From the NCBI GenBank assembly GCA_964472525.1, contig CAYYLL010000009.1, forward strand, positions 28,670 through 92,669: DNA of 64,000 nt. Direction: 5' to 3'. This stretch comes from SZUA-37 sp964472525 (GTDB lineage Bacteria > Pseudomonadota > Gammaproteobacteria > UBA6429 > Thiohalophilaceae). Made by a program: the position numbers and the translations under genes. The notes under the pieces were generated by a model that was not told where the DNA came from, did no database searches, and saw only the letters and a program-made list of their open reading frames with translations. This document shows positions 27,279 through 35,015 of this stretch, in pieces; the first letter of the stretch is position 1; each line of letters opens with the position of its first letter.

Positions 27279-28279
27279 GGATAATGAATGTCCAAGTTGG
27301 TCAACACCATTTTTAATTCTTTATCTAACGGTGACATTAAATGCAGTGTATTACCATCGGCTGTTTTCATTGATAATTTTTCGGCGTGTAAGAACATTCT
27401 TTTTAAACCCTGAGTTTTTATTTGTCGATTAAAGTCATCATCACCATATTTATCATCTCCAGCGACAGGATGGCCTAAACTTTGTGCATGTACACGAATT
27501 TGATGTGTCCGTCCCGTTTTAATGACCACCTCATATAAACTGGCTAATTTTCGTGACGCAATAATATTAAAGTCACTAATGGCCTGTTTACCATTCGGAT
27601 TAACACGCACAATTCTTTCACCCGAGGGTAAAGTACTTTTTTTCAAAGCCAATTCCAGATGATAGCTTTTATTTTTTACATTACCTTTAACCAGTGCAAG
27701 ATATTTTTTCTGCATCTTGTGCTGCCGAAACTGGTCTTGCAAATAGCGTAATGTGGAACGTTTTTTTGCTATCAATAAACAACCGGAGGTATCTTTGTCC
27801 AAGCGATGAACCAGTTCAAGAAAGCGGGCATCGGGTCTAGCCAGTCGTAATGACTCGATAACACCGGCTTTTACACCACTGCCACCATGTACCGCAAAAC
27901 CCGTTGGTTTGTTCAGGGCGAGGAAATTATCATCTTCATAAATAACGGCATCTTCTAACAAGCGAATAATATACTTACTGGTTGTAAGAGTATCACGCTG
28001 CGCGACCCTCACCGGTGGAATACGAATTTCATCACCCGCCTGTATTTTGTAATGTGCCTTAATTCGGCCTTTATTTACTCGAACTTCACCTTTGCGAACT
28101 ATTTGGTAAATTTTGCTTCGAGGTACTCCTTTTAATAGGGTCAATAAAAAATTGTCGATCCGTTGACCCGCCTGATCTGCGTCAATTTGAATAAAGCGCA
28201 CTGTCGGCGAAGCTGCGGTATGAGTCGCTGCCTTATCCTTAATTTTTGAGTGGGATTGATATTTGGTCAAATTTGACAT
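27275..28279 (-). CDS. rluC: 23S rRNA pseudouridine(955/2504/2580) synthase
   Basis: A 334-residue pseudouridine synthase. An N-terminal S4 RNA-binding domain (QRIDNFLLTLLKGVPRSKIY, residues 39-58) is followed by the RluA-type catalytic domain with Asp161 in VHRLDKDTSGCLLIAKKR and the later GRTHQIRVHAQSLGHPVAGD motif. The first ~25 residues are an extra polar leader. Its position divergent from rne is conserved in enterobacteria and supports RluC over RluA or RluD. Confidence 0.92.
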   Translation of the reverse strand: MSNLTKYQSHSKIKDKAATHTAASPTVRFIQIDADQAGQRIDNFLLTLLKGVPRSKIYQIVRKGEVRVNKGRIKAHYKIQAGDEIRIPPVRVAQRDTLTTSKYIIRLLEDAVIYEDDNFLALNKPTGFAVHGGSGVKAGVIESLRLARPDARFLELVHRLDKDTSGCLLIAKKRSTLRYLQDQFRQHKMQKKYLALVKGNVKNKSYHLELALKKSTLPSGERIVRVNPNGKQAISDFNIIASRKLASLYEVVIKTGRTHQIRVHAQSLGHPVAGDDKYGDDDFNRQIKTQGLKRMFLHAEKLSMKTADGNTLHLMSPLDKELKMVLTNLDIHYP

Positions 28280-28797
28280 TTTATTCCATTTTTTCTTCAG
28301 TTTAGCGATTAGAGTACCGCTTGCCTATTTTAACAACATTTTAAGTCATTGATGCTAATCAATAACACTGCTACACTGAAATAAGCGAGATGTCGTATTT
28401 CCTTAAAGCGCACCAATATTGGATATTCTCAATACTTGGAATTTACATAAATTGGTTAGCCGCTAGCATAACATTAAATTGTTATTTCAATTATTCCGAC
28501 ATCTGCTGTACGTATTCAAGTTACGAGTCATTTGCTAAGTTTGTTATTAATCAGCGAGTGATAAAAAGGTGTCTGAAATACCCTTTAATAAAGGATTCAG
28601 ACTTTAAAATTAGTTATTCGTACTCCCTGGCCATTTGGTGATATTCCAAAATGATGCGTGGGTTTTATAATACTGCTAACCCCGTTTAAGACAGGCTTGG
28701 TAGTATTTTGACCAACCAACGGTTGATAACCTAAGTTTATCAGCCTATTGGCATGTACAATGGTATAGGTTGAGTACGACAGTAAAAGGTTTTTACA
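28280..28797 (+). promoter_or_regulatory. rluC-rne divergent region with structured rne leader
   Basis: These 518 bases hold no credible gene; a short rightward frame at 28390-28641 lacks a ribosome binding site and codon character. The best rne promoter match is TATAAT at 28666-28671 with a poor -35 (TTCCAA, 28644-28649, 16-nt spacer). Downstream, the ~120-nt leader can fold: TTGGT/ACCAA, CAACC/GGTTG (28713-28725), GATAA/TTATC (28725-28741) and CCTAT/ATAGG (28744-28769). E. coli RNase E controls its own message through leader hairpins, so a similar function is plausible here. The first ~350 bases show nothing I can name. Confidence 0.4.
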
Positions 28798-31356
28798 ATG
28801 AAAAGAATGCTGTTTAACGCCACTCAGCCGGAAGAGCTGCGTGTCGCCCTCGTCGATGGCCAACGTTTATATGATTTAGACATCGAAACCACCCACCGCG
28901 CACAGAAAAAAGCCAATATTTATAAAGGTCGCATCACACGCATCGAGCCCAGTCTCGAGGCTGCTTTTGTCGATTATGGTGCCGAACGCCATGGTTTTTT
29001 ACCACTGAAAGAAATTTCACGCCAATACTTTAAAGAAGGCTATGAAATAGGTGGTGGTAGAATTAACATTAAGGAAGCCCTTAATGAAGGCCAAGAAGTT
29101 GTTGTACAAATTGGTAAAGAGGAACGCGGTAATAAAGGCGCGGCCTTAACCACCTTTATCAGTCTGGCTGGTCGCTACTCCGTATTAATGCCTAATAACC
29201 CTCGTGCAGGCGGTGTTTCTCGCCGCATCGAAGGCAGTGAACGCAGTGAAATACGTGACGCACTCAATCAACTCGATATTCCTCGCGATATGGGTTTAAT
29301 TATCCGTACTGCTGGTGTGGGTAAAAACATTGAAGAATTACAATGGGATTTAGACTACCTGCTGAAACTTTGGGCATCCATTGATGAAGCATCAAAAACA
29401 CGCCCTTCTCCCTTCCTTATTTATCAGGAAAGTAATTTAATCACCCGAGCCATCCGTGATTATTTACGCAATGATATTAATGAAATTATTATTGATGAAG
29501 AATCGGTATACAACAAAGCAAAAGAGTTTATGCAACAAGTTATGCCGCATAATCTGAATAAAATAAAGTTATATACGGATCCTGTCCCATTATTTACCCG
29601 TTACCAGATTGAAACCCAGATTGAATCAGCTTTTCAACGTGAAGTACGCCTTCCTTCTGGTGGCTCCATTGTTATCGACCATACTGAAGCGTTAATCTCT
29701 ATCGACATTAACTCATCGCGTTCAACCAAAGGCAGTGACATTGAAGAAACAGCCTTTAACACCAACCTTGAAGCCGCTGATGAAATTGCAAGACAACTTC
29801 GTCTGCGTGACCTCGGTGGTTTGGTTGTTATTGATTACATTGATATGTCTCCCGCGCGTAACCAACGTGAAGTTGAAAACCGTACCCGTGAAGCAATGAA
29901 GTTGGATCGTGCGCGTATTCAAATCGGCAAAATATCACGCTTTGGTTTATTAGAAATGTCACGCCAACGTTTACGTCCATCACTGGGTGAATCTAGCCAA
30001 ATGGTCTGCCCACGTTGTGAAGGCCATGGCACTATCCGTGGTGTTTCTTCGTTAGCTTTGTCTATTTTGCGAGTGATCGAAGAAGAAGCCATAAAAGACA
30101 ATACCACCCGTGTCGAAACTCAAATGCCGGTGGCTGTTGCAACTTACCTTCTCAACGAAAAACGCGATATTTTAACTGAAATCGAACAACGACAAAAAGT
30201 TAAGATTTTACTCATCCCCAATGAAGCTCTGGAAACACCACATTACACTATCGAACGTATTCGTGAAAATGATGATAATGTAAATGATGAAACTCCCAGT
30301 TATGAACTGGCAAGCAAACAGGATGCAGCGGCAACTCAAACAACACCGCAACAAGAAAGAAAACCCGTAGAAGAAGCTGCGATAAAACAGGTTTCGCCAT
30401 CAACACCTCGACCGGTTAGCAGCAGCAAACCTCAAATTGGTATATTCACCAAAATCTGGTTAGCTCTGTTTGGTACGGGTGAAAAGAAAAAACAACCTAA
30501 TAATAATCACAATAGAAATCGCAACAATACCCAAAACCGAAATACTAATCGCAACCGTAATACGCAAAGGCGCAATACAAACCAGAATCGTCGTGATAAC
30601 CAACGACCTTCTAAAACGAACAAAACAGAACAAGCCGCTAAACCAGTTCAGAAAACTAACCAAAATGAGGATGACAAAGTAGCTTCAACAGCACAGCCTA
30701 ATAAGCAACAAAACAAGCAATCTAATAATCCACGTAATCCTAGACGCCGACGTAACTCAAACCAGAATCGTCGTAATGATAATCGCAATACACAATCGGA
30801 TAAACCAGAAGTAGCCGCTAATGCTTCAGTCAATACCGAGCAGCATAGCAGTAACAATGAAAATGTATCATCAGGAAATGCACCCAGAAATAATCAGGGG
30901 AAAGCGCCAGAAAAGCAAACGACGGATACACCGACACAAAATACAAAGGCACAACGTACTAACACAGTCGCTAAAGAGCCTTCTAGTCAAAGTGCTCAAG
31001 AAAATAATACACCAGCAAAAAATACTCAAACAGATACCGCAAAGGTCAGCGCAGTACAAACAAATACTCCAACTGCAAAACCAGTAACAAATGTATCTAC
31101 TAATAAGCCTGCGCCAAAACCAGCAACAAAGGCTTCTACTAATAAGCCTGCGCCAAAACCAGCTTTACAACAAGTAGAAACAACGACCAAAGTTGAAACT
31201 CGAGTAGAATCGGTTAAACCCAAACAGGCAACACCGCATCTAACCCCTGTTAAAACTGAAGCACCAAAACTAGTGCCGACTGCTGCGCCAAAAAAGGACT
31301 CCGCAGCCGAAAAAGCCAAACTTACGCAGGTTTTTACCAAGCCTTCAGATGATTAA
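28798..31356 (+). CDS. rne: Ribonuclease E
   Basis: An 852-residue endoribonuclease that organises RNA decay. The catalytic half is fully conserved: S1 domain (residues ~35-120), Asp303 and Asp346 in LISIDINSS and GLVVIDYIDM, and the zinc-link cysteines 404 and 407 in MVCPRCEGHGTIRG, the same numbers as in E. coli. From about residue 510 the protein becomes a long disordered tail. FTKIWLALFGTGEKKK (around 548-563) looks like the amphipathic membrane-anchor helix, followed by Asn/Arg/Gln-rich RNA-binding stretches and Lys/Pro/Thr repeats. The tail is shorter than E. coli's, and scaffold sites cannot be assigned by eye. Confidence 0.96.
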   Translation: MKRMLFNATQPEELRVALVDGQRLYDLDIETTHRAQKKANIYKGRITRIEPSLEAAFVDYGAERHGFLPLKEISRQYFKEGYEIGGGRINIKEALNEGQEVVVQIGKEERGNKGAALTTFISLAGRYSVLMPNNPRAGGVSRRIEGSERSEIRDALNQLDIPRDMGLIIRTAGVGKNIEELQWDLDYLLKLWASIDEASKTRPSPFLIYQESNLITRAIRDYLRNDINEIIIDEESVYNKAKEFMQQVMPHNLNKIKLYTDPVPLFTRYQIETQIESAFQREVRLPSGGSIVIDHTEALISIDINSSRSTKGSDIEETAFNTNLEAADEIARQLRLRDLGGLVVIDYIDMSPARNQREVENRTREAMKLDRARIQIGKISRFGLLEMSRQRLRPSLGESSQMVCPRCEGHGTIRGVSSLALSILRVIEEEAIKDNTTRVETQMPVAVATYLLNEKRDILTEIEQRQKVKILLIPNEALETPHYTIERIRENDDNVNDETPSYELASKQDAAATQTTPQQERKPVEEAAIKQVSPSTPRPVSSSKPQIGIFTKIWLALFGTGEKKKQPNNNHNRNRNNTQNRNTNRNRNTQRRNTNQNRRDNQRPSKTNKTEQAAKPVQKTNQNEDDKVASTAQPNKQQNKQSNNPRNPRRRRNSNQNRRNDNRNTQSDKPEVAANASVNTEQHSSNNENVSSGNAPRNNQGKAPEKQTTDTPTQNTKAQRTNTVAKEPSSQSAQENNTPAKNTQTDTAKVSAVQTNTPTAKPVTNVSTNKPAPKPATKASTNKPAPKPALQQVETTTKVETRVESVKPKQATPHLTPVKTEAPKLVPTAAPKKDSAAEKAKLTQVFTKPSDD
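31096..31163 (+). repeat. Tandem 39-bp repeat inside the rne tail
   Basis: Two identical 29-nt blocks beginning TCTACTAATAAGCCTGCGCC (31096-31124 and 31135-31163) are spaced 39 nt apart, in frame. They encode two copies of STNKPAPKPA in the disordered C-terminal tail. This is coding low-complexity repetition, not a CRISPR or mobile element. Confidence 0.8.
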
Positions 31357-31367
31357 ATAAAAGAATT

Positions 31368-31410
31368 AACACTCTCTCTTTAAATTAACTAAAGAGAGAG
31401 TGTTTAATTT
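31368..31410. terminator. Bidirectional intrinsic terminator after rne
   Basis: A 14-bp perfect stem (31368-31381 with 31391-31404; arm ACACTCTCTCTTT) with a 9-nt loop is flanked by TTTAATTT on the right and, read on the minus strand, by TTAATTCTTTTA. It lies between the convergent rne and tyrosine phosphatase genes and should serve both. Confidence 0.85.
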
Positions 31411-31425
31411 AGATAGCCGTATATT

Positions 31426-31920
31426 CTATATTCTACGGCTTTTTTTTTGAATATGTAAAATTAAACCAAGCGAAGCTTGCTCAAGCATATCAAAAACTTT
31501 TTCAAAGCCTTGCGTACCACCGTAATAAGGATCAGGCACCTCATCAAACGAAAGATCATCTGCAAAATCTAAAAATAGTCTCAACTGTTCTTTTTTTTCC
31601 GATGGGCACATTTCATCTAAAATCGCATAATTATCTTTATCCATCGCAAGCACATAATCAAACTTATCAAAATCAGATACCGTTACCTTGCGCCCTTTTA
31701 AATCGCTTAAATCAATACCACGCGCCTCGGCTGTTTCCTGCGCACGATGGTCAGGCGGCTCGCCAACATGATAAGCATGAGTCCCCGCAGAATCCGTTAT
31801 AAACATGTCTGTTAACTTTTTTTCTGAAACCAAATGGCGAAAGATCCCCTCCGCTGTTGGTGAACGGCATATATTGCCCATACAAACGAAAAGAACGGAG
31901 GTTTTTTGTTTATTTTTCAT
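31426..31920 (-). CDS. Low-molecular-weight protein tyrosine phosphatase
   Basis: A 164-residue LMW-PTP. The P-loop CX5R is Cys13-Arg19 in VLFVCMGNICRSPTAEG, and the catalytic acid is the Asp of EVPDPYYGG late in the sequence. Such enzymes dephosphorylate tyrosine kinases or sugar/arginine phosphates; no exopolysaccharide kinase is nearby, so the general low-molecular-weight class is all I claim. It is encoded alone, with 179 nt to the start of the secretion locus, and shares its terminator with rne. Confidence 0.93.
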   Translation of the reverse strand: MKNKQKTSVLFVCMGNICRSPTAEGIFRHLVSEKKLTDMFITDSAGTHAYHVGEPPDHRAQETAEARGIDLSDLKGRKVTVSDFDKFDYVLAMDKDNYAILDEMCPSEKKEQLRLFLDFADDLSFDEVPDPYYGGTQGFEKVFDMLEQASLGLILHIQKKSRRI

Positions 31921-32099
31921 ATGTTTACGCTGACTAAGGAAATAATAATTAGGCTTAGAATTAACTGCTACTGTTTAATAAAATTATTACAGCAAGTTCC
32001 AATTAAATCCGAGCAATTATACCTTATTTGAGCAGAAAAAAAGTACACCATTCTTCTCTGCCATTCAAATCAATGGTTAAAGTTCTTATGATAACACTT

Positions 32100-33032
32100 T
32101 TATGAAGGAATAAATTCGATTGGGAAAGTCACTGTAATGGATTCTTTACCACTTAAACCAAAGTTAAATTGTTTTACTCGTGACACAATGCGTCGTTCAA
32201 GACTGGGGTTATTCAGTTCGCTCACTACAATTCTAACCTTAACAACTTTGCCGGATGGTGCGATGGTTATTTCAAGAATAATTTTTCCTTTTAAGCCCGG
32301 ATATTGTCGTCTTGCACGATTATACAAAGAGTACAATTTACTTTTATTTTGATCGAAAACAATAGTGACTTGTTCTTCTAATCTGATATTTGCTTTAGAT
32401 GTAGTTCTCTTATTTGGTTTACGTATTGTATTTGTTGCGAGTAATGATTCTCTGAATTTGTTTAACTCTTTGGCTGATAATCGCGTATGACTAGTCACCA
32501 TTGCATATTTTCCAGATTTTATTCCGCCACTTCCTACCCCAACCCCTTTACTAAGTACGTCTTTGTTAATAGCAACAGCCTTTGTTGCGGCCTTTGATGT
32601 GCGCCCACTCACCATGGCACTCACGTCAGAGGTGTCCATTAAATCAGCAAGCTCATTACTTAATGCCAGTAAACCACTCGATTCTGCTTTCTTGCGTGCT
32701 TTTTTGAGGGCTTTGGTTAACGATTTATTTTTTCGAGCCTTAGCAGGCGGTTTCTTTTTAATTCTTGGCTTTAATTTTGGCTTAGGTAAAGGTTTTGGTT
32801 TTTCTTTAATAACCACAGGTTTTTTCTTTTCTGTGAGAAATTTTGCAATACGTTCAGGGACCACTGTTTGGGTCTTTCGAGTTTGTTCAGGGACAGGAAT
32901 TTTAGATGCCACAAAACCAACAAGTAGAGTTATCGTTAAAACGATACTGACAAAGATATTAAATCGATGATCTCGCTTACTTTGTGGACTCCAATTTAGA
33001 GCCAAACTATTATATGTAACAACTGCATCCAT
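32100..33032 (-). CDS. TonB/AgmX-like energy transducer
   Basis: A 310-residue protein with a short cytoplasmic start, one membrane helix (about residues 25-43), a Lys/Pro-rich periplasmic spacer (about residues 65-105, KPKPLPKPKLKP type), a central variable part, and a C-terminal domain of roughly 95 residues (QYPGLKGKIILEITIAPSGK... FPIEF) that fits the AgmX/PglI or TonB C-terminal fold. Downstream of ExbB and two ExbD genes it would carry proton-driven force from the inner membrane to a periplasmic or outer-membrane partner. AgmX-type is favoured over classical TonB because no TonB-dependent receptor is near and two ExbD paralogues accompany it. Its target is unknown. Confidence 0.78.
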   Translation of the reverse strand: MDAVVTYNSLALNWSPQSKRDHRFNIFVSIVLTITLLVGFVASKIPVPEQTRKTQTVVPERIAKFLTEKKKPVVIKEKPKPLPKPKLKPRIKKKPPAKARKNKSLTKALKKARKKAESSGLLALSNELADLMDTSDVSAMVSGRTSKAATKAVAINKDVLSKGVGVGSGGIKSGKYAMVTSHTRLSAKELNKFRESLLATNTIRKPNKRTTSKANIRLEEQVTIVFDQNKSKLYSLYNRARRQYPGLKGKIILEITIAPSGKVVKVRIVVSELNNPSLERRIVSRVKQFNFGLSGKESITVTFPIEFIPS

Positions 33033-33085
33033 TAAACTTAGGTTCCTTAAATACCAACTGTCTTATGTTTCTACTAAATATTTTA

Positions 33086-33601
33086 TTAGCTTTGTTTGTT
33101 TTTTGCTTTTTGCATTGCAGCAAAAGCGATATGTGTAAAATTAGCCTGCCGACAGGTTGATAAAATCTTTCGGAGTAATTCATACGGTATTGCCTCATCC
33201 CCCATAATAGTTACCGCCAGTCCAGTATTTTTTTTGACTTTTGATATTCTTAAATTTTTAGAATACTGAAAATCTAACTCTTTCTTTAACCCTTTGATTA
33301 AGAGATCGTTATCTGGGTGAGCTAACACATCATTCACAACAGCAACCTGACGCCCATCGACTAGAATATCTTTAGTTGTTACGGCGATAACAATGGTTTC
33401 TTTCGGTGACTTTGTTGCTACCGATGTGGGTAATTTTATATTTTTGCTATTTGGTAATTGCTGAGAGTTATTGGAATTAACCAGAAGGAAAAAAACCAGA
33501 ATTGTAAAAATATCCATCAACGAAACCAGATTAAGTGATGTCTTTTTTCTAAATTTGTTATAGCGTGCTACACGTCGCTCACTACTTGATGTTTTTATCA
33601 T
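33086..33601 (-). CDS. ExbD/TolR-family protein 2
   Basis: A 171-residue inner-membrane protein with an N-terminal cytoplasmic basic tail, one membrane helix and a periplasmic domain. The conserved proton-pathway aspartate is present: Asp30 in LNLVSLMDIFTILVFFLLV. The first four bases overlap the preceding exbD gene (ATGA). Together with the ExbB homologue it should form a proton channel that drives the AgmX-like protein encoded next. TolR and ExbD cannot be told apart by eye; the TolR-like label is a family call only. Confidence 0.88.
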   Translation of the reverse strand: MIKTSSSERRVARYNKFRKKTSLNLVSLMDIFTILVFFLLVNSNNSQQLPNSKNIKLPTSVATKSPKETIVIAVTTKDILVDGRQVAVVNDVLAHPDNDLLIKGLKKELDFQYSKNLRISKVKKNTGLAVTIMGDEAIPYELLRKILSTCRQANFTHIAFAAMQKAKNKQS

Positions 33602-34128
33602 TTTGAACTTACCGTTTGTGCCATCGATGTCGGTGAGTTGAGTACTGGAGCATCACCAATAGATATATTAGGAAAGAGTTCCACTGTTTCAACCGATGTA
33701 AATTCTATAATATCCGCAGAACGCACCCTGTCCATCACTGCAATCAGTGTTTTATATTTAACTTTTTTACTCAGTAATAAAGTAATGTTGTTTTCATTAG
33801 GAAAGCGTCGTTTAATTTCCACTAGAATATCGCTAAAGGCTTTCCAGTTCGTATTATCTTCTGTACGTGAAAAATGTTTTATTACACCCAAATTTGCATC
33901 TTGTATATCAAAAGCATTGGGTCTAACGACCAATTCCAATTGAAGTTTTATTTTTCCCGCAGAATTTGCTTTTGCATTTATCGGTGGTAAATTTAATTCA
34001 AGTACTGTTAATCTTGAAAAAACAGCTGTAATTAACAGAAAAGGAATTAATATAACCATTAAATTCATAAAGGCAGTAATATCCATTTCTGCCGCTTCCT
34101 GCTTTAATTTTTTACTATGTCGTTTCAT
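33598..34128 (-). CDS. ExbD/TolR-family protein 1, lacking the proton-path aspartate
   Basis: A 176-residue ExbD/TolR homologue with one N-terminal membrane helix (about residues 20-40) and a periplasmic domain. In the helix the position that is aspartate in ExbD, TolR and in its neighbour is asparagine: Asn22 in DITAFMNLMVILIPFLL, while an aspartate (Asp16) sits six residues earlier. If the alignment is right this subunit could not relay protons in the usual way and may be structural, leaving Asp30 of the second ExbD as the working site. Its start shares one base with the exbB stop (TAATG). Confidence 0.85.
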   Translation of the reverse strand: MKRHSKKLKQEAAEMDITAFMNLMVILIPFLLITAVFSRLTVLELNLPPINAKANSAGKIKLQLELVVRPNAFDIQDANLGVIKHFSRTEDNTNWKAFSDILVEIKRRFPNENNITLLLSKKVKYKTLIAVMDRVRSADIIEFTSVETVELFPNISIGDAPVLNSPTSMAQTVSSK

Positions 34129-34754
34129 TATTTAACTGCTTGATCATCCATCAGGTTTAAACATTTCACTGCAGACATCTCAAGAACCTCGACTAATTTA
34201 GCCGTTTTATTATTTAAATAAGATGCAATTAAAATAAGCGGAATAGCAACGATCAAACCAAAGGCCGTTGTGTTCATTGCAACGGATATACTCGCAGATA
34301 ACAAATCTGCTTTTTGAGCTGCCTCGGCACCGGCTACGGCGGTAAAAGCCTGTATTAAACCAATAATAGTGCCTAACAAGCCGAGCAAGGTGGCTACATT
34401 TGCAAAGGTAGCAAGATAGTGTGTGCGTTGCTCTAATTCGGGCATGACTTCCATAATGCCTGCTTCAAAGGCCGACTCAACAAGCTCACGTCTTGCATTT
34501 GAACGTTGACGTGCAAAACCATAATTAAGCACCGTGGCTAAGGCTGTTTTACTTTTATGTGTAAACTGGTGTGCACGCTGAAAGTCATTTGCTTTTAACA
34601 TGGGTATCAATTGTGACCAGATGTTTTTGGTTTTTCTAAAAGTAATCGACAAATAGAAATAACGTTCAATCGATATTGCAAAACCAATTGCCATGACCAC
34701 AAGTATCGGGTACATAAAAGGACCCCCTGTTTGGAAAAACTTAATAATTTCCAT
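34128..34754 (-). CDS. MotA/TolQ/ExbB-family proton channel subunit
   Basis: A 208-residue protein with three membrane segments: about residues 10-30 (PFMYPILVVMAIGFAISIE), then a pair around 115-140 and 155-180 separated by a short loop. The family signature is the helix TFANVATLLGLLGTIIGLIQAF followed by AMNTTAFGLIVAIPLI. It forms the channel that ExbD subunits plug and that energises TonB- or Tol-like partners. It is the first of four tightly packed genes ending with the AgmX-like protein. Confidence 0.9.
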   Translation of the reverse strand: MEIIKFFQTGGPFMYPILVVMAIGFAISIERYFYLSITFRKTKNIWSQLIPMLKANDFQRAHQFTHKSKTALATVLNYGFARQRSNARRELVESAFEAGIMEVMPELEQRTHYLATFANVATLLGLLGTIIGLIQAFTAVAGAEAAQKADLLSASISVAMNTTAFGLIVAIPLILIASYLNNKTAKLVEVLEMSAVKCLNLMDDQAVK

Positions 34755-34798
34755 ATCTACCTCACTTTAAATTAAATTAATCGACTTCTATTATTTCT

Positions 34799-35014
34799 TT
34801 ATTGCTCAGCTTCCTGAATAATAATGTTCTCATCTTTATTCTCTATTTCAGCCTGTTCATTACTGTCATCATCAAAATACATTTGATTATATTCTTCATC
34901 CAGTTGTCTTAGAATTATTTTACGTTGTGAACGATACTCGATAAAAGATATTCGATTATTCGAATAATCGTCTGATAAATTTCTTAACAATGCTGAAACG
35001 TCCAAATCATTCAT
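34799..35014 (-). CDS. Small acidic protein, SHOCT-like helical hairpin
   Basis: A 71-residue cytoplasmic-type protein with no signal or membrane segment. The first 45 residues (LLRNLSDDYSNNRISFIEYR) have the shape of a SHOCT-like short helical hairpin, where a glycine-like turn and ISxxEYR precede a second helix; the C-terminal 25 residues are strongly acidic. It starts 1 nt after the ppkA stop and is 44 nt from exbB, so it is firmly in the operon. I do not recognise a named family; a scaffold or adaptor between kinase and channel is only a guess. Confidence 0.6.
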   Translation of the reverse strand: MNDLDVSALLRNLSDDYSNNRISFIEYRSQRKIILRQLDEEYNQMYFDDDSNEQAEIENKDENIIIQEAEQ

Positions 35015-35015
35015 A

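Noticed and set aside
28390..28641. 83-codon rightward open frame in the rluC-rne gap
   Set aside because: No ribosome binding site, Ile/Ser/Tyr-rich composition from AT-rich DNA and no recognisable motif; it lies within the rne promoter region.
31096..31163. Possible CRISPR-like direct repeat
   Set aside because: Only two units, 10-bp spacer, in frame in the rne coding tail and encoding a peptide repeat.
31026..31340. Leftward open frame of 104 codons opposite the rne tail
   Set aside because: Mirror of the low-complexity Ala/Pro/Lys repeats in rne; Gly/Val/Thr-rich composition is the expected shadow.
32030..32099. Intrinsic terminator after the AgmX-like gene
   Set aside because: A CCATT/AATGG stem and a T-run occur, but the stem is short and the T-run is not adjacent, so support is too weak.
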